NCBI GenBank assembly: GCA_013368315.1
Contig: JAACJM010000104.1
Location: 62,001 to 126,000, forward strand
Reading direction: 5' to 3'
From: Tetrapyrgos nigripes
Lineage: Eukaryota; Basidiomycota; Agaricomycetes; Agaricales; Campanellaceae
Length of the DNA stretch: 64,000 nt
In this document: positions 20,215 to 31,550 of the stretch, piece by piece
How positions within the stretch are numbered: the stretch's first letter is position 1
Layout: each line of letters begins with the position of its first letter
Notes under the pieces: generated by a model
What the model saw: the letters and a program-made list of their open reading frames with translations, nothing else
Databases searched by the model: none
Told to the model about the DNA's origin: nothing
Translations under genes and position numbers: made by a program

Positions 20215-21306
20215 CAGCTGGTCCAAGAAAACTGTTTACGATGTCATGAGATTCTCGACCATCATGCCAGATGACTCCAAATGAGCGCTTGACGAGCGCC
20301 AGCTAATAGGGGTGGGAATCGGAGTTTGAAACCATGAAAACAATTTCTAAGGTAAATTAAATGGACGATGGAGAGGCAAGAATTACAAGGGCGTCGAGGC
20401 TGAGGAAGTAGGGCAGTGAGTGCAGGCAAATAGTGGATAGTATGACTATACTTCCGGAAAGAAAGCCATGGACGCACCGTATATCCCACGAAGCACGACG
20501 CTGGCATGACGTCGTGGTTGTCGACGTCATTACATAGTCCTTGGACCCGGTCCAGACCACAATTCGGTTGTCGTAGAGACCGCAATATAAATCTGCAGGC
20601 GTGGGAAGATTTCAAAAGTCGACCTCAGTTAACTCGGCCTTTAAGAGGCCTCGTAACACATTCCTCCAACGTTGCACAAACTTTCGCTTCGACTCCATCA
20701 TTCATTGAACAACAACCTTCCCCTCCCTTGCATCCAAATCCACGCAGACGGAGGTCTCGGATATATCACCGCCTTCATCACTCGAACAACAAAAAAATAC
20801 GATCTAAATTTGGCTTTGCTGGAATTGGCGCTTGATCCTCATTTCTCCAGATTCCTTTGGATCATCCAGCCAATCCTTTTTCAAACCTCACCGTGTGCAT
20901 TTCTCTTTGTCGTTCCTTACTCGCAGCTGCCAGCGTGATTCTGGCACCAAGTTACGTACAACAGCTTGCAGTGTTCATCTTCTTCTTCCCTCAGCTGATT
21001 CGTGGCAGTATCGCAATGCGGTCTTCAAGTTGTTCTCCGTTCCCTGATACGCTATTATGCTCCATCATCGGATAACGTTGATAGACATTCTGGATTGAAT
21101 CTGCTACTTTACATTAGGATTCTTTGTCCCAGGTTCTGCCCTGAACCAGAAATAACTCTTTATCAGAACTCGTTATGGAACCAGTGCAGTATGATACAGA
21201 AGACAGCCTACAGATATATCTTATCAGTAGTAGTGATGTGATCTATCCGTTGAGCGGATATTTTTGTCTTTTCGGCGTGAGATGGAGAATCAGGATCAGA
21301 CCGGCG
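20215..21306. other. No supported gene; promoter-like stretch
   Basis: 20560-20720 has an AATATAAAT element and a pyrimidine-rich leader that could be a promoter, but no following gene could be assembled. Confidence 0.35.
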
Positions 21307-21308
21307 TA

Positions 21309-21533
21309 CAGGGCCTTGCATAATTTTCTTCAGGTCGCGTCCACACGCACTTATTTATTTGTATTTGCATTTATGCCCATAAAAGGTAGCCATCAACGGA
21401 AATTTGCGAGAAGACTCCGGACCAGATCCAGCATGTCAGCTGTCGTCATTCCACGTGAGATTTGAATTGGATAACAAATACAAATAAACAAGTGCGTGTG
21501 GACGCGACCTGAAGAAAATTATGCAAGGCCCTG
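21309..21533. mobile_element. 225-bp MITE with TA target duplication
   Basis: Inverted termini of about 59 bp with one mismatch, beginning CAGGGCCTTGCATAATTTTC (21309) and ending with its complement (21533), flanked by TA on both sides. This is the signature of a Tc1/mariner-type MITE. The centre contains no gene. Confidence 0.8.
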
Positions 21534-21535
21534 TA

Positions 21536-22600
21536 TGAAAAAGCGATACCTCATTCCTGTGTTTGTCTTTATACTTAGCCTCACTCTATACTCCTCATGT
21601 TACAGCTTATTTAAATTGTTGTAGACCTCGTGGAGAAGCGGCAATCATGTAGCACTGTGTTGCACATATGATGAGGACGATAAGTACTTTGACTCAGCCT
21701 TAGGGCTCGGCGCCGTGTCCGTGTAGCCACGGTTTACAGGTACCGTGGTACGGGACCGTTACCGTACCGTTGCGAAGAGCAGGGCTACTCAAACGGCACG
21801 GAGACGACACGGGAATGCCCGTACTAGTCTGTGCCGTATACGGCCTACACGGTCGTAATACGGTTAGGAAAAGAAAAGTTCCTAACACTGTATACACGTA
21901 CCACTGGTATCAACGATAACTGGCTTGCGTTTTCGTTTCCGAGTGGTCTGATCATGCAATTCTTCCGGGTGTGACCCAGAAACATCGGGATCTACCCAAT
22001 GGGCAATGCTTCTACGGATCTGCATCTGTATAAGGAAATGATTGTACTAAGACTACACAACAATCTTGACTCAAACTTACAAACCACTTGCGCATCAGAA
22101 GAAAGGGAAACGCGAAAAGGATGCAAGTGGGCTGAACGACTTGTTAAATACGGCCCCCTTTGCCCATCAACTTCGTGTGAATTGATGGTGGCTGATGGCG
22201 GCTGCACCCTAAACCGGACTTGGCGGTACCTGGCGGTGCCCGCTTGATACTTTGGTCTTTGTGAGCATGGTGGCCGACTGATCGGCGCCCTTGTGGAGCA
22301 CATTCGTGCCCTGGTCTGATGAATCATCGTCAAACAATAAAGACGGAAATTGCCATAACCTTTTCTCACGCATTCTAGCCTTCCTGTAAGTAACAACAAT
22401 GTACGAATCTGGACTGGATAAAGGTTTATATGTACAGTAAATATCTCTAATGGATTCATAACTATTGAGCAGATGTCAAGGCCTGAACCGAGCATTTTTA
22501 TTGAACATTTTTCTAGTACTAAAGTGTCAACTATATATACTGTGGCTGAGATGGCATAACAGGCTTTGTTACTACATTCGTAATGCCCACATTGAGAACT
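21536..22600. other. No gene recognised
   Basis: 21700-21880 contains imperfect repeats of a TACCGT/ACGGTA kind (for example TACCGTGGTACGG). No coding support. Confidence 0.4.
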
Positions 22601-22604
22601 GCTA

Positions 22605-22722
22605 TAAGACGCACGAATTTAAATGTGAGACGCACGAACCTAGACTCAAGACGCACAAAAATTAAAATCACCTAGACGCACGTAGACGCAAGACGCACGA
22701 AAAAGACGCACGTAGACGCAGA
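22605..22722 (+). repeat. AGACGCA(C) motif array
   Basis: At least eight copies of AGACGCA in 118 bp, several as AGACGCACG or GTAGACGCA. It abuts the break in the glyoxal oxidase gene. The TAGACGC variant also occurs in the 17773-19033 element, so this may be one end of a related element. Confidence 0.6.
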
Positions 22723-22748
22723 ATTCTTGTGTCCGGTAGGCAGCTTAC

Positions 22749-24815
22749 CAGAGACATTTTTTGCTCCTGCGGGGAGATCAACGTCAAGGGTGATCTTGGC
22801 GTTGTAGCCAAAGGTTTTAGGCAGGCCAGTATAGGTGGGACGAGGTTTCTCCATATATGGCGGGGATAGCCATTCCAACCTAGCAAGATCATCGTGAGCC
22901 TCATCTTCCTTTTCTCCAGCCTTTCCCTTACCTATACTCAGTCGGATAGGGGTGGGTCTCCACATCCAAATTCGGATTAGATCCAGCTAACAAAATCGTC
23001 CCGTTCGGAGTCAAACTCGACGTAGAATGATACAATCTCGGAACCTCCGATGTGGGAAGCCCTTCTTGAGTGAATCGTTTACCAAGTGGCGCAGCAGGAT
23101 CACAGAGGGCAGGTGTGAAAGCTGGATGATCGCTGTCGCTCTGGCCAATTGGATCTTTAGTCTGTAACGTCAGTCAATATAGCAGAGGTGAGCGCTGCCA
23201 CACTGGCCATCGGATTTCGTACCAATGAGCCCCCACTGAGGCCAAAACCCGTCTGCGCGCCATTGACAATCGTCACTCGTCCATCCGGAAGAAGTATGAG
23301 TTCCGCCATAACTCTTGGCACTGGCATATGTTCGACTTGCCATCCCGCAGCGATACCTTCATCGTTAAGTACCATCCTCGAACACTGGTCCGATGTTGGA
23401 GTTTATGAAGACAATATTCCTGGCTTGAACAATGCCAAGTCATCGTCAACTGTAGATCCGCCACAGATTAAGACTTCAGGTGTGTAGTTGTTCTCAGGTG
23501 TGAGTGGCAGGAGAGTGGCTCCAGCTGAGAATGGGGCACTGTGTGTACGCAGGCATTCGGACCAGTGAGTAACTTGTCGTACCAATGAGTCAACCTGGAC
23601 TTACCTGATCCGAACACCATTAGGAATGCCAGGAAGACTTCTTACTTGTTTATTCGTTTTCCAGTCGAAAATCATTGCTTGGTTGTTGGCAGCGATGAAG
23701 AGGTTTCCATCTGGGAGTGTGATGACGACTGGGAAAAAATTGGCGTTGAGAGTGTTCTGCAAGAAAGGGTTATAGATTGGGGTGCCATTGTGACCTGTGC
23801 AACGATCCCATGTAAGCACCAGCAAACGGAATTTGGGGAAACAAAGCATACCATGAATGTTCTTGGGAGGGTAAAATTCGTATGTGGGGTTGATGATGGT
23901 CGCGTTGTTGATGGCCCTAGTGTTTTCGGGATCATGTCAGCTTCTTCATGGCAAGTCAAGAGCGTGAAATTTCTAACGCAAAATCCCAGGAACCACTGTA
24001 GATAATGTATTGGATCAGAACTTGTCCTTGCTTTCGAATCATCGTTTCTCGCAAATCAACTCACCCAAATATTAACACGGACCCATCTTCAAGTCGAGCC
24101 TGCAGATACAACTCAGTATGTATTCATTAACTCTTGAAAGATTAGGAAACGACTGACGGACGAAGTATACCACCTTAACGATGCCAACCGACGTACACGC
24201 TGGTCTTCAATGATATCACAGTTTCCATCTTCACAAGGATCAAAGAAACGGATCGAAGCCAAGCCATTTTCCCCTGCAAAGGTCATTCAGAAAGTATGAC
24301 GCATCGACCGAATAGCTCAAGAATCTTACCGACGGATACGATTAACACAGCAGTACCCCCAGAACTGACCATAGTCCCGTTCGACAAGAAGCTCCCAGTG
24401 CCGCACCAAGTGTTGCTGGTAGGGTTCAAAGGACGAACTGTTCTAGTGACGAGGTTCAGTTCAGTAGCCCAAGCAACATGGCCGTTGGTTTGGAGGGCAT
24501 TGTGTTCACTGTGTGAATAGTAAACATCAATGATTCGACTGAGCGCCAAACCCAAGAAGCAACCACGTACACTTTATCCAAGATCATTACAGTTGTCTCA
24601 GAGACGACGGCGAGCTCGAGCGCACTGACTCCTGAAAGTCTGCAAGTGGGAGATAACGTTTATTACCAGGCGCTCAAGGTGGATCCACGCGTAATAACCA
24701 ACCCATCCTGTACCAAAGACCATTTGCCGGAAGCGTATTGGGCTTGGATGGCAATCGATCCGACGAGGATAGATATGAGCAGACGGTGAACTAGAAATGC
24801 AGACGAGAGCTTCAT
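22749..24815 (-). pseudogene. Glyoxal oxidase (copper radical oxidase), nonsense and 3'-truncated
   Basis: Eleven exons on the minus strand: 24815-24704/3, 24639-24571, 24508-24330, 24273-24158, 24099-24065, 23995-23978 (18 nt), 23916-23852, 23795-23605, 23538-23223, 23161-22932, 22879-22749. A signal peptide (MKLSSAFLVHRLLISILVGS) is followed by the oxidase fold. Cys of the Tyr-Cys cofactor is in WCGTGSFLSNG, its tyrosine in RWYTSS, and the copper ligands Tyr-His in PRLYHST. Known role: secreted enzyme oxidising glyoxal and methylglyoxal to supply H2O2 to peroxidases. Defects: in-frame TAA at 23405-23403 (SS-stop-TPTSDQCSR, a CAA glutamine ancestor is likely), and coding stops at a GTAAGC donor (22748) next to the AGACGCA array. 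The C-terminal part with the last copper histidine is missing. Confidence 0.85.
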
Positions 24816-25273
24816 TTCGAGAGATTCTGCGAAGGAAGTAGTAGCAAGGTACCTGTCGTTGGCTGCACTGAAATACCTCTCCTTGTTCTGCTCAGAGCAC
24901 TTCTTTCTCCCACTCCATGCTTCAATCCCACCTGAGAAACATGCTGACAGCATTTACTGAATCGTAACATAATTTGTCCTAAACTCTTCAGCCGCTTTTT
25001 CCACAACCAAATGGTAAGAGGTTGCTTCTAATGGATTCTATGATGGACGAAGATAGAGACCGTGAGTAGTACTAGCGGAGAACTTTCAGTGGTATTTCTG
25101 ACCAGGGGCAGTTTGTCTATACCTTTACAGCGTCTCGGAGCTCCTTAATGTCCTCTCAACTCCCGAAACCGATAACTGCGGTTCATTAGCAAACTTTTTG
25201 TGATGCACCCTGGACTCCTCACGCTGTCAGTAGTTTGACGCTACTACGGTTGCCGCGAGTCGAGCTGACTGAG
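24816..25273. other. Intergenic upstream of glyoxal oxidase
   Basis: Presumed promoter region; no clear TATA box seen. Confidence 0.4.
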
Positions 25274-25663
25274 TTAGGTAGGGAACGATGTCTGGATAGT
25301 AACATACCATTCAAGGATATTGTCGAACTCCATTATCCGACGAAAATTGGGAACGGACGGGAAGAACGACGCTGAAAGCCGCGTGATTCGAGGTGCGTTA
25401 GTGTCCAACATATACCGGACCGAGGCACCGACCGCTCTGCGAAACTTGGGACACCTGGTAGATGCGAAGATACGAATGCATTGATGATGGATATAAGGAA
25501 CTGTATACGTGAAGTTCATGGAGGAAGTGACTTTGAGAATTGTGGACTGTAGGCCGAAGCAGCAGTTGGAAGTGGTGGTCAAGGAGGCAATGCCGGCGGC
25601 AAATTTATCCTTGCTTCTGACCATTGCGCTGAAGGAATCTTCCTGCCTTCCCTCTCTTCCCAA
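25274..25663 (-). CDS. Possible exon of an unrecognised protein, 129 codons
   Basis: Uninterrupted minus-strand frame with composition plausible for coding, including RRAVGASVRYMLDTNAPRIT and FFPSVPNFRRIMEFDNILEW. The style is reminiscent of basidiomycete F-box/LRR proteins, but no F-box is visible. Start, stop and introns are uncertain. Confidence 0.25.
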   Translation of the reverse strand: MGREGRQEDSFSAMVRSKDKFAAGIASLTTTSNCCFGLQSTILKVTSSMNFTYTVPYIHHQCIRIFASTRCPKFRRAVGASVRYMLDTNAPRITRLSASFFPSVPNFRRIMEFDNILEWYVTIQTSFPT

Positions 25664-27310
25664 AGAGACGCAGCTCTATAAGCCATCTATACTAAAGCTT
25701 TAAGCTTTACGGCTTCCTAGTCGATACCTCCCAGTTACAAGCTTTAGCGACATGCGTTTGACCGGGTTTTCGCTCCGATTTTCGTCTCGCTACCTATCCA
25801 TGTCCGTTGAGTATAGGTTGTCTATACACCCATGGTGCGTCTATGATCTATTTCTATGTAAGTACTTTTCATACTGATGCAAAATCTACAGAACTTTGCC
25901 AGCTTTATGTCGTGTCTTAGTCGTTGGTCGACTCCAGTCTATGACCACTCCCTCCTCAGACCTCCATATCAACTCTTCGCCATTTGGGACAACTACATGC
26001 CTGCATAATAAGTCAAAGACGTCCCTCAATACGATTTAGATGGTCTTCAAAGCGCATCTTTGGCTCGGAGATGATTAACAGCTGCCACCTCATCGGGAGT
26101 CATGACTCAACACCACGCATATCATTTCTTGGTATGGGAGTCTTTTCAGCTATGGTTGGCGCTAGGCTAATACTTCCTGAAAATACAGGACGCTTTATAG
26201 ATGGCTGGGACGACTGGACGCTGCTACCTCATCAAAGCCTGGATATCCTTCATATGGAGCAGCTCAAGTATTAGACGTTTTCAAAGGATGCTGGGCGGGA
26301 TCTAGGAGCTTGCGGCGGGCGTGGAACTGTCTATGGTATGTCTATCAATTGTGTAGATGCTGGCTTACGCTAAAGGTGAAGATTTAGGATGGAATCCAGG
26401 ACCTCATTACCCTCTCCCTCAGTTCCACCGTCACCTTCACCCATCTTTATCACTGCCAGTCGTACAATACGCAGTACATAGTGCGGGTTCTGGCGGGTTC
26501 AGAATGCTTTTTTGGCTAGCTTCTGGGGCTTTTCCAAGCTAGTATTTTGCTACTGGGCATCGTTGGACAAGATGTCGTGTGCTCTTAACCGGCGGGTGTA
26601 CATGTGGGGTTATCCCGATCTTGTGTCGTCGAGGAGTTGGTTGGGAATTAGTGGGATTGAAAGGTGCTTAGGATGATAGGGTCTCGAATTCCTAGTACAC
26701 TTGTCATGTATCGCCTAAATTTCCGCGATATAGGAGGCTAGAAAAGGCGAGCTGGGCGGAGAATGGCGATTGTGAATAGACGCGACCGGGAAGTAGGTGG
26801 TTATCTTTCTAAACCTAATCTTATCGCTGACCCGATTTTCGTCATCTAGTATCTAAGCGCGTATCTATACCTCATCTGCTACTAGTCCCCATCCTCATCC
26901 CCTCAAGTTTCGCATCCGTGTGTCTCACTCGCTGACCTTGGGCAGTGCTCCAGGACTTCGTCGATGCACTGTGCACTATCTCTGACCATCTGAGGACAAT
27001 CTCAGTCCCGTTAAGCCTTGAGGAGGTTAAGAGATGTGAGATGCGAGGTGGATGAAGATAGTGAATGAGAACCCAAAATAGGTGGTTACTTTTTTTTTTG
27101 TTTTCGTAGCTTCTTTCTTTCTTTCTTTTGCTTTTGCTCATGGGGATACCTTTGCTATTCCTCACCCATCTCGTCATGTAGGCTCCTTGCATATCTAGAC
27201 CTTGGGTGGGCTTTAAATGGATAGATTTAGGACAGGTCGGATTGTATCTTATCAGAAAGACGATCTGTAAGTAGCCAAAATACACAAACCTTTCGTAAAC
27301 ATCGGGTTTA
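25664..27310. other. No gene supported
   Basis: Scattered short frames only. A pyrimidine tract lies at 27100-27140. Confidence 0.4.
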
Positions 27311-27314
27311 AATC

Positions 27315-27602
27315 ATGGAAATCAATGTATTTTACGCCGTTGAGGAGGCTGATGTGCTCAACGCCATCTATTATACTCTTCGTCACCGCGTCACAAAGGA
27401 GGAGTATAGGGCGATCAGGTCTCTGTCCGACCTAAAGCGTGTTAATGCTGCTTATGAACGTAGACACGAGCGGATTTGTGATGACTATGCTGCGTATCAG
27501 GAATGACAATGAGAGATCAGAAGGGTGGATTTCCTGGTGGGACATACGCAGTTTGTGGGAGTCTCTGTTATGGGGAAGAATTTTATTCTCAGCCTTTCGT
27601 AA
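27315..27602 (+). pseudogene. DUF6699-like domain fragment with two TGA codons
   Basis: The frame reads MEINVFYAVEEADVLNAIYY, then TLRHRVTKEEYRAI, VNAAYERRHERI and, after TGA (27504-27506), CAA, TGA (27510-27512), continues EIRRVDFLVGHTQFVGVS to TAA at 27600. The pattern DVL.AIY..L, .EY, AY.RR and RVDFL.G...F.G.S is that of the DUF6699 family, frequent and functionally uncharacterised in Agaricomycetes. Both stops fit CGA to TGA changes (QERQREIRR). The N-terminal half of the usual domain is missing upstream. Confidence 0.45.
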
Positions 27603-27970
27603 TAATAGGATCTGGCTTCGCAGTTTTGGTTCTGAAACAATACCCCATTTGATATAGCTGGAGATAGAGTACTGTGTAATTTATTAACTGAGGAATTCTT
27701 GTCATTAGACCACTTCACTAGAGATACGAAACACAGTAAAAACCAATACACTAAAGTATGTACAGACAAATAAAACGAGCGACGGGACGGACACAGGGCA
27801 GAGCAACTTTTTACAGTGAAGCATGGTACTCATACATAGCTGCAAGAGAAGGAGAGAAGTAATAAAAAGATTGAAATAGATATGGGAAGTTGGATGTCTG
27901 TATAAGAATCATGTCGCCATTAAACATATCGTTCTGGAACGACCGAGTCTTGAGTCCTTCACTGTCGACA
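27603..27970. other. Intergenic 3' flank of the GMC oxidase
   Basis: Nothing beyond the presumed 3' UTR of the minus-strand oxidase gene. Confidence 0.4.
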
Positions 27971-27971
27971 A

Positions 27972-30630
27972 TTACCATCCTCCATGGTCACCATGTCCAT
28001 TATGCTGATTTAACGGAGGTGGAGGAAGAGGTGAGTGGGCAGGAGGCGTAGGTGAATGAGTAGGTGACCCACTAGAAATTCCATTGTCCTGCTTGATCAG
28101 ATCGGACGCACGTTCTGCAACAGTGAACACAGCTGCTGCGGTGTGAGCTTCGGGGATGATAGGCTATGTTATTTGGTCAGTTATTCGTCAGCGAGGGGAA
28201 CTAAAAGCCAAAAATAAACAAACACCCACCAAAACACTAGCATCGACGACCCTTAACCCTTTGACTCCCCTCACTCTCAACCTACTATCGACAACACCAT
28301 CAGATCCACCTGACGCAGCGCTTCCAATTCTGGCAGACCCAACAGGATGGTGTATAGTATCAGCGTGCGCACGCATAAAGGCGATTCTCTGAGCGTCGGT
28401 TTTGGCAGAGGCGAAGTCGCCGAACTCGGATTGCAAGTAGCCGTCCTGTTTGAAGCATAAGAAGGTCGGGAATTAGTACGTTGAGAAAATATACATAGGG
28501 AAGCACCGACTAACCTTTGTAAACTGATTAACACCTCCAATCTTCGAAGACACAAACGTTTCAGCATCTTTCATGGCTTGAAGCATCGCCTGAACGTCGA
28601 AATCCGTGCTGAGAACGTTGTAGTTGATATTAGGTTGCGTGAAGGTGTCCGAAGAGGAGGATGAGAGTGTTATTGAACCGACTAGGACGGATACAAGTTA
28701 GCATCATAGAATGGTGCCAAGAAGGAAATCCAATTTTGAGAACTCACCACTGGTAGGACTAACAACTGCACAGAGGATACTCATAAAGTGCCCTGTTGCA
28801 GGTAGGGGGTTCGTAGCACCAGGTACAAATCCGTCCACGAAAATGAGCTCGGTGTTGGGTGCGTTGGGGCCTGAAGCGGGGTCGGGGCGAGACGCAGTGA
28901 AGAAGGATTGAGGGAGACGCATGAAGCCTGTTTGAAAAGAGAGAGAAAATGCATCAGCCAGTGTCATTGCAGAGTCAAAGAAAGATAGAAGATTCCACTC
29001 ACCCAACACATTAACAGGGGAATCACTGAACAGCCCTCCCTTTGTAGCGAACCATTCGTTCAAAGCAGCGCTCCGGACAGCAGGGTCTCGCAGAGCATCG
29101 TCGTAGGTACGGTTGGAGTTGACATTCCAGAAGAGAGAGAGCAGAGGGTGTTCACGGACATTTTTGCCTGCAGGGAATGTAAGTTAAATGATTAATATAC
29201 CCAAAAGAAGGAACACCCACCAACTTGCGGGGCATTGACAATTGTCTTACTCCCCAAATCTGCTTGAGGGCCTATACCGGAGAGAAGGAGGATCTGAGCG
29301 GTACCTGTGGGATGTTAAGAAGGAAGGAAGGAAGAAAAGAAGTATAGGTATACGTAGATACTCACCGATGGTCCCAGCGCTGAGGATAACTTCTTTAGAA
29401 GCTGTAAAGGTGGTTTTGGCACCTGTAAAGCAACGCAACATAACAACGTCAGTTGGCAGTGAATTACATACCGTACTCCATATCAGTAAACACTCACCTC
29501 CCTTACTAGTCGCAACCTCGACAGTCTTGAACACCGGTAAGTCTTCTTGCCCACTCTTGACCAACCTCGTCACTCTCGTATTGATCACCACGTCAATATT
29601 CCGCCTATTCTGCAGAGCAGGATGCAAGTACGCCGTCGCGCTGGTAGTACGAGCACCGCCTCCGGCAGTAACTTGGTTATACCCAAACCCAATGGCATTC
29701 CCGCCATTCATGTCGGTGGTGTACTTGAACCGTTTCAAGTTGGCATCTGTAGAAGACTGGAGACCTTTGGCGGTGGCGAAAACACGCTGGTCGGGCTCGA
29801 GATCGAAATTGGGAAGGTTGACATCGAGAGGGCCGTTTCCATTGGAAGTGGGGATTTCGTTGGGTGTGATGGTAGGGTTAGTCGTTGGTGGGACGAGTGT
29901 CGAGACCTGAAGACAGAAACGGCGAGCAGAGTGGAAGAGAGACCGACGTGAGACCGACGCGAAACAAAGAAACCTAGGACAACATACCCTCTTGAAAAAT
30001 CTCTGCATGGAAGTCCAACCCCATCCCGAATCGCCGGTTATAGAAGCAAGTTTGTTGTAATAGTCTTGGGATCCGAGTGTCCATCCAAGGAAGTCTATAT
30101 ATACATCTCAGTATATAATCACTGCTGTAGGCAGACAACGACCACCCACTTATGGCACTGCTGCCTCCCAAGACAAATCCCCTAGGAGCAGTGATAGAGC
30201 GCCCATTAAGACCTTGCTGAGGAACAGTCGTGTAGTTCCAGTCGACGGCGGTTCCTAGAGCGAAAGGAGCAAAGAAGGGAACTTCTACATTGAGATTGCC
30301 TGTGTCGCTGCACGAACAAAAAGGTTAGATGTTAAAATCGAGAAGAAGATACATCAGCACTCACTCAACACCGGCTTCAATAACCAAAACCTTCTTCGTA
30401 AGATCTTCACTCAGACGACTCGCGACAACACTACCAGCGGTTCCAGCTAGATAGTAAGAATAACGTCAGGATGTAACGAAATAAAACCACAAGGTTAACC
30501 GACCTCCAATGACAATGAAATCGTAGTTCTTGGAAGGAAGGTTGGCAGGGTTGGTGAAGAGCGCAGCTTGGGAGGGAAGAGCAGAGAAAGAAAGCACGCT
30601 GGCAAAAGCCAACGCAGAGAACTGTTTCAT
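27972..30630 (-). CDS. Secreted GMC oxidoreductase, aryl-alcohol-oxidase-like
   Basis: Twelve exons on the minus strand, all with GT..AG introns and open frames, from ATG 30630 to TAA 27972. Signal peptide MKQFSALAFASVLSFSALPS (cut near SQA-AL). FAD-binding Rossmann motif DFIVIGAGTAGSVVASRL near residue 40, GMC signature 1 PRGFVLGGSSAIN, GMC signature 2 GTAQILLLSGIGP, and both active-site histidines: first in IHHPVGSARIG, second in PEAHTAAAVF. After the catalytic domain comes a Pro/His-rich tail (SPTHSPTPPAHSPLPPPPLN). Known role: aryl-alcohol oxidases oxidise aromatic alcohols and deliver H2O2 outside the cell. The substrate cannot be told from sequence. It lies beside glyoxal oxidase, dehydratase and pyranose oxidase genes. 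Confidence 0.85.
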
Positions 30631-31550
30631 GGTGGGATGAGGAAAGGGGTGTACACTGTACACATGCGCTGGGTATTAAATAAACCGGGGGCCAGAGGGA
30701 GCTTTGGCTGCCTGGGCTTACATCGAGGTCGTCAGGGAAGCGACACGGGTACCATAAATGTATTGGTGTCGGACCAGCGTATTCAGGTGGTGCCTGGACA
30801 AAATCCGTTTGGTCAATCCGTCGTTCCACCAAATCTGCAAGGAGAAACAAGACAATTAAAGGAAATGCGTACCTTGCGTCCTTGGACCCTCTACACATGC
30901 TTTAAATCTGGACGTAGCGGTTGACGTTGACACCCACCAAATCCGGGGCTAATCCATGCCTTGATGATCTATGGCTAAGAATGGCAGTGCTAGAACATCT
31001 TAGTGCCTTTCCTTGCGTTTCATCTTTAATGTCCGAGCCTTGCGACAACTGTCCAGTCAGTCTGTATCCTAGCAAACTGTCTGCAAATCAGAAATCTTTG
31101 CTCACCGTGTCCATCTTGACGTCTCCATCAAGGCATTTGTCTCCTTTTGTCCCATCCTTGAGTCCTAGCCGGGAAGTTTTGCGTTGCTCTGAGTAGTGTT
31201 AGGAGCATGAAGTGTTGACGAGGGTGGAAGGTAAAGAAAAAGTGGTTTGCCGGATGCGGTTGCCGGCAGAATCAGGTGCTAGGCGTGACCTCGTTCGGAC
31301 CGTGTCGCGTACCGAGACCCGAGACGCGTCGTGAACCAGGCCTGCATTTGAGATAGTTCATATAACTTATAAGTGCATAGTATGATTTTCTTGTATGTAG
31401 ATACATGCAAAGATATTGTATTGCGTATCGCAAGTCCAACACTGACATGTACTGAACTGTTGGCATGAGTAATTTTCATTCAGATCGTCAACGTGATATA
31501 TAATACACAACCGGGGTTGGCAACAGCATTCTTTCATCTGTTGAGCTCCT
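30631..31550. other. Intergenic; promoter of the GMC oxidase and 3' flank of the dehydratase
   Basis: A TTATTTAATA element on the minus strand (30675-30684) about 45 bp upstream of the GMC start could act as a TATA box. No gene. Confidence 0.4.

Noticed and set aside
22000..22495. 167-codon minus-strand ORF as the missing glyoxal oxidase C-terminus
   Set aside because: It has none of the expected motifs (no FSTH-like or GYY-like segments) and its composition is not coding-like.
29242..29910. 222-codon plus-strand ORF
   Set aside because: Antisense shadow of exons 5-7 of the GMC oxidase.
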